Of a DNA stretch of 64,000 bases, positions 9,253 through 17,641 are shown one piece after another (position 1 is the first letter of the stretch; each line of letters starts with the position of its first letter). Location: assembly GCA_041594335.1 (NCBI GenBank), contig JBFHML010000004.1, positions 6,444 through 70,443 of the forward strand. The letters run 5' to 3'. The position numbers and the translations under genes were made by a program. The notes beneath the pieces are model-generated. The model was given only the letters and a program-made list of their open reading frames with translations. It was not told where the DNA came from and made no database searches. Source of the DNA: JAGPUQ01 sp041594335. GTDB taxonomy: Bacteria > Pseudomonadota > Gammaproteobacteria > Pseudomonadales > Porticoccaceae.

Positions 9253-10151
9253 GGATGTCCGGACCATAGGGGCGTTTCGATAGCGGAGGACAGTGCGCTG
9301 TCGATCCAGCAAGGCCCACCGACCAATGCCGGGACAGCAAACTCTGCGGGATAGTGTACTCCCACCAGGTAAAGCCCGCCGGGGGGAGCGGTCGCGGGAC
9401 CCAGGGCGCGTTGGCCGGAAGCGAGCAGTGCCGCGATCCATTCCGGAGGGTGGTCGCCGCGCCCCACCGCGCAGAGGGCGCCGACGATATTGCGAACCAT
9501 GTGGAGAAGGAAGGCGTTGGCTGTGATTTCGACGATGATCAGCGCGCCTTGCCGCCAAATACGCAGATCGCTGATATGGCGCCATGCACTATGCGATTGA
9601 CAGCCGGCGCCGCGAAAGGCACTGAAATCATGCTCACCAAGCAGATGCTGCGCCCCTTTCTGCATCTCTTCGAGCGCGAGCGATTGCCGTGACCAGCAGG
9701 TATGAAGCCGCAATAGCGCGGGTTGATGCTGCGTAGGACAAATCAGGTAGCGATAGGTGCGTGCGAATGCGCTGAAGCGCGCGTGGAATCCCGCCGGCAC
9801 TTCCGAAACCCAGGTGAGGCGAATATCTTCCGGCAACCGGGTGTTCGCCCCATAAAGCCAATTGTGTGGTTCGCGGAGTGCTTGTGAATCAAAATGGACT
9901 ACCTGCGCGGTGGCGTGCACACCCGTATCCGTGCGCCCTGCGCAAGCCACGGTGACAGGTTCGGCGGCAATCGTTGAAAGTGCCTGTTCGACCTCTTGCT
10001 GGACACTCTCACAATGGCGTTGTCGCTGCCAGCCGCGATAGCGGCTGCCATCGTACTCAAGCACAGCGGCGAAGCGTCGAATCCCCTCGGGAAGACGCTC
10101 CCCCTTGGGAATTCGACTGTTGCGATGATAGGCCCAGGCCGTTGCTGACAT
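9249..10151 (-). CDS. truA: tRNA pseudouridine(38-40) synthase
   Basis: 300 residues, about 30 longer than E. coli TruA (270), mostly from a short N-terminal extension (MSATAWAYHRNSRIP). The catalytic aspartate is D75 in AGRTDTGVHA, and the later motif HMVRNIVG is present. The chosen ATG has an AAGG ribosome-binding site and begins 76 bp after fimV; a start closer to the conserved FAAVLEYDGS at about residue 28 is possible. TruA modifies positions 38-40 in the anticodon arm of many tRNAs. It is coupled to trpF by an ATGA overlap. Confidence 0.94.
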   Translation of the reverse strand: MSATAWAYHRNSRIPKGERLPEGIRRFAAVLEYDGSRYRGWQRQRHCESVQQEVEQALSTIAAEPVTVACAGRTDTGVHATAQVVHFDSQALREPHNWLYGANTRLPEDIRLTWVSEVPAGFHARFSAFARTYRYLICPTQHQPALLRLHTCWSRQSLALEEMQKGAQHLLGEHDFSAFRGAGCQSHSAWRHISDLRIWRQGALIIVEITANAFLLHMVRNIVGALCAVGRGDHPPEWIAALLASGQRALGPATAPPGGLYLVGVHYPAEFAVPALVGGPCWIDSALSSAIETPLWSGHP

Positions 10152-10227
10152 ATCGACCTTGTAGGAAGCCGGCAACGACGGTTGGACGCCGGCCGAAGCC
10201 GACGCCGGTACGCTGTGCCGGCCGAGG

Positions 10228-12414
10228 TTAGTTGAGCTTGGCGAGCAATTCGCGCGCCGCTTCCTGCTGGGACTCGTCTCCCGCTTCGACGACGTAGTCG
10301 AGAATCTCCCGAGCGCCTTCGGAATCGCCCATTTCGACGTAGGCCTGCGCGAGTTCGAGTTGAGTGGCAACCTCCTGACCCGGCTCAAACAGATCGAGAT
10401 CCTCGAAGCCGATCTCTGCTACCCCGTCGGTCGGCGGGTTAGGCTCTGGTTCCCCGAGTCCCAGGTCAAAGTCGGCTAGATTGACCTCGCCATTGCCATT
10501 GTCGGTGCGTGTTGCTGTCGGGTATGACTCCGCTGTCGGCTGGGGGCCCTGCGCGGTTTCCAAATCGAGATCCAGCTCCAAGTCCAGATCAAAATCTTCC
10601 AGCGGGGCCTCTTCCGCTGGTGTGTCTACCGGAGCCGGCGGCTGATCAGGTTCGGCTGCTTCGGTCCAGCGTTGACGTTGCAGTGCTTCTGCTTCGGCAA
10701 AAGCCTCGAGGTCGCCTAAAGCGGCCAACTGTGGCAGGTGGGACTCGAAGGCGTCTCGGTTGTCGCGTGTCGCCAACACTTCTAGCAGCTTGAGGTGGAG
10801 CCGGGGTTCACTGGGATATTCGCCGAGTGCTTCGCGTAAGAGCTCTTCAGCCTGCTCGTCATGGCCGAAGGAGAGACAAACGTCGGCTTCGCTGAGAATG
10901 TCTTCCGGGCCACCTTGGGTGCTGGGTGCGGCGAACAAATCTTCGTCGGCAACGGCCGCAAGCGCACCATCTGCAGGATCGAGCCCGGAGCTATACGGGC
11001 CGCTTTCCACTTCGCTGGGAAGCTCGAGGCCCTGCTGCTGAACGCCGGAGCTCTTTCGCAGCGCGGCCAAGACCACCAACCCAAGCAATAAAATGGCGCT
11101 CAGCCCGAGGGCGGGAATGAGCCACTCGCTGAGACGAGACATCGCGGCCAGCGGGCCGCTTTCGGCAGGCGAGTTTCGGGGAGTCTGCTCGGTGGATGCT
11201 GGGGCGGCCGTGGCCGGAGTCGGCGTAGGGTCGGTGTCGGCGGGGCTTCCCGCCGCTTCGACGTCGGTTTCCTTTGCCGCTTCGAGGGCGTCGGCGGCTG
11301 GTGCTTGTACGGCCTCGGATGACGCCTCATCAGGCGACGCGTCGGCCTGTTGCTGCAGTGCAGCCAACGCCGGATCATCAAGCTCTACCAGCCGGCTGAC
11401 CGTGTTCAATTGGCTTTCCAGGCTTTGGATGCGTGCTTCTAGTTCGGCATTCTCTCGCTGCAGGCGATCCCGCTCCTCTAGCACCGCGGCGAGTTGGGGC
11501 TCACCCTCCGCACCAGTGCCATCGGCGGCTGCACCGGGCGTATCGCCGCTGCCTGCCGCCGCGAGATGCAGTTCCCCACTTGTGACATCGGTGACAACGT
11601 CCGGCGTCTCAGCGGCGGCACGAGACTCGACGACGGGAGGCGTTGCCGGCGGATCCTGCAATTTACTGAGGGCGGTGGCGCGATCTACCGCACGGACCTG
11701 CTGTAGGTCTGGCATCTGCAGCCAGGCGCCGCGGCGGATGAGATTGACATTGCCTTGGATGAAGGCTTGCGGGTTGGCGTCGGCGATGGCGACCATTGTT
11801 TGCGGGATAGTGGCTCCTGGCGCCCGGTGACGCGCTGCGATACCCCATAACGTATCCCCCGCACGCACTTGCACGCGTCCGCTGGGGTCTGCCGATGACG
11901 TGCTGGGCTGCGTCGGGCGCGGGCTGCTAGTCGGTGGGGGCGCGGCCGGACGACGGGATTCAGCCGCGACGGTCGGCGTCGCGGCGACTTTCTTTCCCAC
12001 TTGAGCGTCCCCAGCAAAAGTGGGCAGGTCCAGCAGCACGGTATATTCGCGCAATAAACGCCCCGATGGCCAACGCAGCTCTACAAGAAAATTGAGGTAA
12101 GGCTCGCGAATCGGCCGTAATGAACTGACTCGGATGAGGGGGCGATTGGGGTTGGCGAGATCTACCCGAAATTTAAGGTCGGCGAGTTGAAAGTCGCGAT
12201 CGATGCCGGCGTTCTGGAAGTCCTCCGGCGGCGCCAGACCGACGGCCATCTGGTTTTCATCGAGATCGCCGATATTGAGCAGCTCGATTTCCGCCATGAA
12301 ACGCTGGTCCATGGCCGACTCCGTGGCGATTTCGCCGAGTCCGATGGCCAGGGTCAGATGGGACAGTAGCAATGCGCAGGCACCCAAAGGCCATTTCAGA
12401 ATCCTTGAATTCAT
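10228..12414 (-). CDS. fimV: FimV-like peptidoglycan-binding hub protein
   Basis: 728 residues. The order of parts is: signal peptide (residues about 1-25, MNSRILKWPLGACALLLSHL), a conserved periplasmic N-terminal domain, a LysM module at about 165-225 (RVQVRAGDTLWGIAARHR), a coiled coil (EERDRLQRENAELEARIQSL), a long acidic proline/alanine-rich stretch, one membrane helix (LIPALGLSAILLLGLVVLAA), and a cytoplasmic C-terminal TPR-like domain ending QLELAQAYVEMGDSEGAREI. This is the FimV/TspA plan; in Pseudomonas the protein supports type IV pilus assembly and polar cAMP signalling. The ATG has a GGAAGG ribosome-binding site. The size is shorter than Pseudomonas FimV (about 920), mainly in the acidic region. 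Confidence 0.92.
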   Translation of the reverse strand: MNSRILKWPLGACALLLSHLTLAIGLGEIATESAMDQRFMAEIELLNIGDLDENQMAVGLAPPEDFQNAGIDRDFQLADLKFRVDLANPNRPLIRVSSLRPIREPYLNFLVELRWPSGRLLREYTVLLDLPTFAGDAQVGKKVAATPTVAAESRRPAAPPPTSSPRPTQPSTSSADPSGRVQVRAGDTLWGIAARHRAPGATIPQTMVAIADANPQAFIQGNVNLIRRGAWLQMPDLQQVRAVDRATALSKLQDPPATPPVVESRAAAETPDVVTDVTSGELHLAAAGSGDTPGAAADGTGAEGEPQLAAVLEERDRLQRENAELEARIQSLESQLNTVSRLVELDDPALAALQQQADASPDEASSEAVQAPAADALEAAKETDVEAAGSPADTDPTPTPATAAPASTEQTPRNSPAESGPLAAMSRLSEWLIPALGLSAILLLGLVVLAALRKSSGVQQQGLELPSEVESGPYSSGLDPADGALAAVADEDLFAAPSTQGGPEDILSEADVCLSFGHDEQAEELLREALGEYPSEPRLHLKLLEVLATRDNRDAFESHLPQLAALGDLEAFAEAEALQRQRWTEAAEPDQPPAPVDTPAEEAPLEDFDLDLELDLDLETAQGPQPTAESYPTATRTDNGNGEVNLADFDLGLGEPEPNPPTDGVAEIGFEDLDLFEPGQEVATQLELAQAYVEMGDSEGAREILDYVVEAGDESQQEAARELLAKLN

Positions 12415-12587
12415 TGTTCTAACCTTCCCGCAGTGGTCCATGGTGTCAGAGGTCGCTTGGGCGGATAGCTGAATGCTTACACCAAAAATTTTGGCTAACC
12501 AGCTATCAGTTAACACAATTTGCACGCGCGTAGTCTACGCGCCCCGTTCCCGCCTGGAAACTCGCCGCCGTTTCTCCCGCAATGGGC

Positions 12588-13694
12588 CTACCGCACCAGG
12601 GTCAACATTCGCCGGAGCGGCTCAGCTGCGCCCCACAATAGTTGATCGCCGACGGTAAAGGCAGCCAGATACTCCTCGCCCATAGCAAGCTTGCGCAGTC
12701 GCCCGACCGGAATTTCGAGATTGCCGGTGACGGCTGCGGGGGTCAAATCTCGCAAGCTGTCCTCGCGGTGGTTAGGGATGACGCGCACCCAGTCGTTAGC
12801 CGCGGCAATGAGCTCTTCAATAGCGGAAATTGGCAGTGCGCGATGCAGTTTGATGGTCAGTGCTTGGCTGTGGCAACGCATGGCGCCGATACGTACGCAG
12901 AGTCCGTCGATGGGAATGGGATTGCCATCCCGACCGAGGATCTTATTGGCCTCGACGCCGCCTTTCCATTCCTCGCGACTCTGCCCGTTGTCGAGCTCGG
13001 TGTCGATCCAGGGGAGCAAGCTGCCAGCTAACGCGTGGCCGAATGCCTCGGTGGGAAAGGCCGGGCCGCGAAGGGTTTCGGTCACTTGGCGATCGATATC
13101 AAGAATGGATGTGGCCGGATCCGCCAGCAGTGACTCGGCGCCGCGCTGCAGTGCACCCATTTGCTGCAGCAGCTCGCGCATGTTGACCGCGCCAGCCCCC
13201 GAGGCGGCTTGATAGGTCATGGCGCTGACCCACTCGACGGCGCCGGCGCGAAACAGGCCCCCCAGCGCCATCAACATCAGGCTCACCGTGCAGTTGCCGC
13301 CGACGAAGAGTTTGCCTCCCGCATCGAGCGCGCGCTCGATAATCTCTTGGTTCACCGGGTCGAGCACGATGACCGCCTCGGGATCCATGCGTAGCGCCGA
13401 GGCCGCATCGATCCAGTAGCCTTGCCAGCCGCTGGCGCGCAGCTCCGGGTAGATCGACTTGGTGTAATCGCCGCCCTGGCACGTCAGGACGACGTCCATA
13501 GCGCGGAGTGCATCCAGCGACCGCGCGTCGAGCAATGGCTCGCAACCCGCGCCAACGTCGGGTCCGAGTTGCCCAACCTGGGAAGTGGTGAAGAAGTGGG
13601 CGCGGATGCCGGCGAAGTCATTCGCCTCGCGCATGCGTTGCATGAGCACGGATCCAACCATGCCTCTCCATCCAATAAATCCTACATTTTTCAT
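12588..13694 (-). CDS. asd: Aspartate-semialdehyde dehydrogenase
   Basis: 368 residues, the length of the gammaproteobacterial Asd type. It reduces aspartyl phosphate to aspartate semialdehyde, the branch point to lysine, threonine and methionine. The NADP-binding start is VGFIGWRGMVGS, and the catalytic cysteine is C135 in GGNCTVSLML. The acid-base histidine is expected in the GAMRCHSQALTIKL segment. In related genomes leuB lies directly upstream; here a methyltransferase gene is the neighbour, with only a 47-bp gap. Confidence 0.97.
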   Translation of the reverse strand: MKNVGFIGWRGMVGSVLMQRMREANDFAGIRAHFFTTSQVGQLGPDVGAGCEPLLDARSLDALRAMDVVLTCQGGDYTKSIYPELRASGWQGYWIDAASALRMDPEAVIVLDPVNQEIIERALDAGGKLFVGGNCTVSLMLMALGGLFRAGAVEWVSAMTYQAASGAGAVNMRELLQQMGALQRGAESLLADPATSILDIDRQVTETLRGPAFPTEAFGHALAGSLLPWIDTELDNGQSREEWKGGVEANKILGRDGNPIPIDGLCVRIGAMRCHSQALTIKLHRALPISAIEELIAAANDWVRVIPNHREDSLRDLTPAAVTGNLEIPVGRLRKLAMGEEYLAAFTVGDQLLWGAAEPLRRMLTLVR

Positions 13695-13741
13695 TCAATT
13701 ACACCAGCTAAATCAAGTGGAGTGGAAGCTTGATGGGCGGG

Positions 13742-14500
13742 CTATCTCGTCGCCCAAAGGGTGAGCACATCGACGCTGAAGGAGCCGTCGGGCTCAATTT
13801 CAAAATAATCGCGCACCTCGGCACTCGCGGTATCCTGTAGCGCCCGTATCGCGATTTGCTGCGATTGGGGCGTGTTCATGCGCGCGACCCAGGCGTCGAA
13901 TGCCAGCCGCAATCTGGTGCGGACCTGGCGTTGCGGTCGCAGCCCCGCTGCGATCACCATGTCGCGCCATTCGCCGGCGCTGTAGTCTCGGACATGGCTG
14001 GGGTCGCGCAAGACCTCTACCGCCTGGAGATGGGTATCGAGTAGCGCAGGTCCGGGGCTGGCGACGTCGGCCAGCACCCATTGCCCCTCCGGTCGGAGCA
14101 CGCGACAAACCTCTCGAAGGGCGTGAGCCGGGGCGCTCCAATGGTGGGCAGAATAACGGCTCAACACTAGGTCATAGCTGGCGTCGGGAAAGGGTAGCGC
14201 TTCTGCTGTGCCGCAGGAAACCCGTATATTGGGTAGCCCGTGTCGGGCGGCATGGGCGCCGACCAGTGCCAGCATCTGTGGCGCCAAGTCGTAGGCGACC
14301 ACTTCGGTGACCAGGGGCGCTACCCGATAACTGACATGTCCAGCGCCGCAGCCGAGGTCTAGGACCCGGGCTCCGGGACGCTCGCGCGCGACGGCTTCCA
14401 GTGCATCCAGCTCCGGCCCTTGCGCATGTACCGCACTGTGCAGATAGGCGTCCGCTTGGGCGCCGAATCGCGCACTGACCCCTTGTTGGTGAGGGATCAT
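13742..14500 (-). CDS. Class I SAM-dependent methyltransferase (UbiE/type 11)
   Basis: 252 residues with the SAM-binding motif I at 46-55 (VLDLGCGAGH), motif II-like VVAYDLAPQMLALV and a later VLRPEGQWVLADV, typical of the methyltransferase-11 group. The ATG overlaps the leuD stop by four bases (ATGA), so it is coupled to leucine genes; a similar methyltransferase occurs between leuD and leuB in Pseudomonas. The substrate is unknown; nothing in the sequence links it to leucine metabolism beyond position. Confidence 0.88.
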   Translation of the reverse strand: MIPHQQGVSARFGAQADAYLHSAVHAQGPELDALEAVARERPGARVLDLGCGAGHVSYRVAPLVTEVVAYDLAPQMLALVGAHAARHGLPNIRVSCGTAEALPFPDASYDLVLSRYSAHHWSAPAHALREVCRVLRPEGQWVLADVASPGPALLDTHLQAVEVLRDPSHVRDYSAGEWRDMVIAAGLRPQRQVRTRLRLAFDAWVARMNTPQSQQIAIRALQDTASAEVRDYFEIEPDGSFSVDVLTLWATR

Positions 14501-15153
14501 GGATCGCCGAGCTCGTCGCGAAACAGCCACGGGTGGCGCGCGCGGTGCGCTCTTTCGTACGCCTGAATTTCGTCAGCGTGCGCCAGCGTCAGCCCGATTT
14601 CATCTAGCCCTTGCAGTAAGCAGTCCCTGCGAAAGGCATCGACTGCAAATCGGAGCGCCTCGCCGCCGGGCCGAAGGACCTCTTGCCGCTCCAGGTCGAC
14701 GATGAGCCGGTACCCGGGTGATGCGAGGGCTTCCGCAAAAAGATCATCTACAGAATTGGCATCCAATAGAATTGGCAAGATGCCGTTTTTAAAGCAATTA
14801 TTGAAGAATATATCTGCGAAGCTTGGCGCGATGATCGCACGAAATCCATATTCTTCCAGCGCCCAGGGCGCATGCTCACGCGAAGAGCCACAGCCAAAAT
14901 TCTCCCGGGCAAGGAGGATACTGGCGCCTTGGTAACGGGGTTGGTTGAGAACGAAGTCGGGATTCAAAGGTCGCGCTGCGCAGTCCTGTCCAGGCTCACC
15001 GACATCGAGGTAGCGCCATTCGTCGAACAGATTGGGGCCAAAGCCGGTACGGCGAATCGACTTCAAAAACTGCTTGGGGATGATCTGATCAGTATCCACA
15101 TTCGCGCGATCCAAGGGAGCGACCAGTCCCTCATGGCGAACAAAGGCTTTCAT
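14497..15153 (-). CDS. leuD: 3-isopropylmalate dehydratase small subunit
   Basis: 218 residues (E. coli 201). It is the swivel subunit that pairs with LeuC to isomerise 2- to 3-isopropylmalate. The beginning VAPLDRANVDTDQIIPKQFL and the substrate loop GCGSSREHAPWAL are diagnostic. The ATG overlaps the leuC stop (ATGA). Confidence 0.96.
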   Translation of the reverse strand: MKAFVRHEGLVAPLDRANVDTDQIIPKQFLKSIRRTGFGPNLFDEWRYLDVGEPGQDCAARPLNPDFVLNQPRYQGASILLARENFGCGSSREHAPWALEEYGFRAIIAPSFADIFFNNCFKNGILPILLDANSVDDLFAEALASPGYRLIVDLERQEVLRPGGEALRFAVDAFRRDCLLQGLDEIGLTLAHADEIQAYERAHRARHPWLFRDELGDP

Positions 15154-16580
15154 GATTTTTCCTCCAAGGTTCGCACATCGACGAAGTGTCCCGAGACCGC
15201 GGCCGCGGCCGCCATTGCCGGGCTCACCAGGTGGGTCCGCCCGCCGGCGCCCTGACGGCCTTCGAAGTTGCGGTTAGAGGTTGAGGCGCAATGCTCGCCG
15301 GATTCCAAGCGATCTGCGTTCATGGCCAGGCACATGGAGCAACCGGGCTCGCGCCACTCAAAACCGGCGGCGCGGAAAATCTGATCGAGCCCTTCCCGTT
15401 CGGCCTGCTCCTTGACCGGCATCGAGCCGGGGACCACCAGCGCCTGCTTGACGGATGCCGCGACCTTGCGGCCCTTGGCCACCGCCGCCGCCGCGCGGAG
15501 ATCCTCGATACGGGAATTGGTGCACGAGCCGATAAATACCCGGTCGAGCTGAATTTCGGTAATGGGTTGATTGGGCTTCAACCCCATATATTTCAGGGCC
15601 CGGGTAATTGACTCGCGGCGCGTGAGGTCTGGCTCGGCTGCGGGGTCGGGGATTCGTCCGCCAATCGGCAACACCATTTCTGGCGAAGTGCCCCAACTGA
15701 CCTGTGGCTCGATGGTGGCGGCATCGATTTCCAGGAGTTTGTCAAAATGGGCATCTGGATCGGAACGCAGCTGCTTCCAATTTGCTACCGCTTGCTCCCA
15801 GCGCGCTCCAGTAGGCGCAAGCGGCCGACCGCGGACGTACTCGATGGTCTTGTCATCGACCGCAATCAGGCCCACGCGGGCGCCGGCTTCAATCGCCATG
15901 TTACACAGGGTCATCCGCCCTTCCATGGATAGCGCGCGCACGGCGCTGCCGGCGAACTCCAATGCGTGGCCAGTACCACCAGCGGTACCCATGCGGCCGA
16001 TCACGGCCAGGACGATGTCCTTGGCTGTGACGCCCGGCGCCAGCTCCCCTTCGATATGAACCAGCATGTTCTTCATCTTTTGGGCAATCAGGCACTGCGT
16101 GGCGAGCACATGCTCAACTTCGGAAGTGCCGATGCCGTGGGCCAGCGCGCCGAAGGCCCCGTGTGTGGAGGTATGGGAGTCCCCACAGACCACCGTCATC
16201 CCCGGCAGGGTAGCCCCCTGCTCTGGCCCGATTACATGGACGATGCCCTGACGGCTGTCGTTCATTCGATATTCCAGGATGCCATAGGCACTGCAATTGT
16301 CGTCCAGGGTCTGGACCTGGATTCGGGATACCGCGTCGGCGATCGCCGCAATGCCACCTTGGCGCTCCAGGCTAGTCGTCGGGACATTGTGATCTGGGGT
16401 CGCCAAGTTGGCGTCGATCCGCCAGGGTTTACGCCCCGCTAGGCGTAGCCCCTCGAAAGCCTGTGGTGAAGTCACTTCGTGGAGCAGGTGCCTATCGATG
16501 TAGAGCAGCGCAGACCCATCGGGGTTTTCGCGAACGAGATGGGCTTCCCAAAGTTTGTCGTAGAGTGTTTTGCCAGCCAT
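15150..16580 (-). CDS. leuC: 3-isopropylmalate dehydratase large subunit
   Basis: 476 residues (E. coli 466), an aconitase-family enzyme carrying the 4Fe-4S cluster. Cluster cysteines are in FIGSCTNSRIEDL and in the later CSMCLAMN. The start MAGKTLYDKLWEAHLV has a GGAAG ribosome-binding site; upstream in-frame codons fall within the promoter region. It is transcribed divergently from a LysR gene that probably controls it. Confidence 0.97.
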   Translation of the reverse strand: MAGKTLYDKLWEAHLVRENPDGSALLYIDRHLLHEVTSPQAFEGLRLAGRKPWRIDANLATPDHNVPTTSLERQGGIAAIADAVSRIQVQTLDDNCSAYGILEYRMNDSRQGIVHVIGPEQGATLPGMTVVCGDSHTSTHGAFGALAHGIGTSEVEHVLATQCLIAQKMKNMLVHIEGELAPGVTAKDIVLAVIGRMGTAGGTGHALEFAGSAVRALSMEGRMTLCNMAIEAGARVGLIAVDDKTIEYVRGRPLAPTGARWEQAVANWKQLRSDPDAHFDKLLEIDAATIEPQVSWGTSPEMVLPIGGRIPDPAAEPDLTRRESITRALKYMGLKPNQPITEIQLDRVFIGSCTNSRIEDLRAAAAVAKGRKVAASVKQALVVPGSMPVKEQAEREGLDQIFRAAGFEWREPGCSMCLAMNADRLESGEHCASTSNRNFEGRQGAGGRTHLVSPAMAAAAAVSGHFVDVRTLEEKS

Positions 16581-16674
16581 CGCTGCTTCCGAGTCAGTGG
16601 TCGAGATGTCGCGGGAAAGCGCCAGTGTGGTGGGTGGCGCGTAGGATCGTTGCCGACGACTGCGAGTGACAGAA

Positions 16675-16703
16675 ATTTTAGCGAGGGGATTTAAATAATA
16701 CAA
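16675..16703 (-). promoter_or_regulatory. Candidate leuC promoter
   Basis: On the minus strand TTGTAT, 17 bases, then TAAAAT. The inferred start point is about 90 bases before the leuC ATG. The region is AT-rich, unlike its surroundings, and a LysR-type box lies just upstream of the -35 element. Confidence 0.55.
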
Positions 16704-16716
16704 ATTCATCATTTTT

Positions 16717-16735
16717 ATTCTTTCGATTCCAGAAT
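16717..16735. promoter_or_regulatory. Candidate LysR-type operator
   Basis: ATTC-N11-GAAT, an exact dyad matching the T-N11-A rule for LysR regulators. Its centre is about 58 bases upstream of the inferred leuC start and about 22 bases before the lysR ATG, the usual arrangement for activation of the divergent gene together with autorepression. A second, overlapping repeat (GATTC-N7-GAATC) lies at 16725-16741. Confidence 0.55.
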
Positions 16736-16747
16736 AGAATCCGGGCT

Positions 16748-17641
16748 ATGGATGCCCAACAGCTCAGCGCTTTTGTCGCCGTCGCGGAGACGCGCTCGTT
16801 TTCGGCCGCCGCGGACCGCATTCACGTCACCCAACCCGCTGTTAGCAAAAGGGTCGCGCTCTTGGAGCAGCAGTTGGGTTGTCGCCTGTTTGACCGTGTT
16901 GCACGCCAAGTCGATTTGACGGAGGCTGGGCGTACACTGCTGCCGCGGGCGCGGGACATCCTTCGCGCGACCGCTGACGCCCGCCAGGCAATTCGTGATC
17001 TGCGTGGTACCGTGGCCGGCCCACTACGTATCGCGCTCAGCCATCACGTCGGTATGCACCGCCTGCCTGGTCCGCTGCGCGACTACGCAGCGCGTTACCC
17101 CGATGTGGCGCTTGATGTCCGCTTCATGGAATCTGAAGCCGCCTATGATGCGGTGCTGCAAGGGGCGTTCGATATCGCGGTGGTCACGCTGGCGCCCAAT
17201 GCCCATGACCGGATCGAGGCGCGATTGTTGTGGCGAGACGCCCTGGTTTTGGTGGCCGCCTGCGACCATCCGCTCGCTGCCAAGGGTCGGCTTGAGATGG
17301 CCGATCTGGGCGACCATCCTGCGATTCTTCCCGGTGCGGCGACCTATACCGGTCGGTTGGTTCGCCGGTACTTCGAGCAGCACGGGCTGACGCTCGACAT
17401 CAGTATGATGACTAATTACCTGGATTCCATTCGCATGATGGTATCCATCGGGCTGGGCTGGAGCCTGTTGCCCACCACCCTGCTCGATGGTTCGGTGACC
17501 ACGCTGGACTGTCCCGGGCTGCAGCTGTCTCGTTCGTTGGGTTATATCCGCCATCGCGAGCGGCAGCTTTCCAATGCCGCTGGCTGTCTGGTCGCACTGC
17601 TAGAGTCCAGCGCGGATGCCACCGATTCAGCCAAGGGATGA
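16748..17641 (+). CDS. LysR-family transcriptional regulator
   Basis: 297 residues. An N-terminal winged helix-turn-helix occupies about residues 1-60 (FSAAADRIHVTQPAVSKRV), followed by a periplasmic-binding-protein-like sensor domain from about residue 90. The gene is divergent from leuC and has a matching operator in between. A LysR gene upstream of leuC is also found in Pseudomonas. The likely targets are leuCD and itself; the ligand is unknown. The stop overlaps the start of mnmC. Confidence 0.92.
   Translation: MDAQQLSAFVAVAETRSFSAAADRIHVTQPAVSKRVALLEQQLGCRLFDRVARQVDLTEAGRTLLPRARDILRATADARQAIRDLRGTVAGPLRIALSHHVGMHRLPGPLRDYAARYPDVALDVRFMESEAAYDAVLQGAFDIAVVTLAPNAHDRIEARLLWRDALVLVAACDHPLAAKGRLEMADLGDHPAILPGAATYTGRLVRRYFEQHGLTLDISMMTNYLDSIRMMVSIGLGWSLLPTTLLDGSVTTLDCPGLQLSRSLGYIRHRERQLSNAAGCLVALLESSADATDSAKG

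Noticed and set aside
11093..11830. 245-codon plus-strand frame inside fimV
   Set aside because: Ser/Ala/Gly-rich mirror of the acidic fimV linker; no domain recognised.
12482..12494. CCAAAA-A-TTTTGG palindrome before fimV
   Set aside because: Short and AT-rich; such repeats arise by chance, and no regulator or promoter fit was found.
15571..16059. 162-codon plus-strand frame inside leuC
   Set aside because: Lies opposite a highly conserved enzyme and has no recognisable motif.
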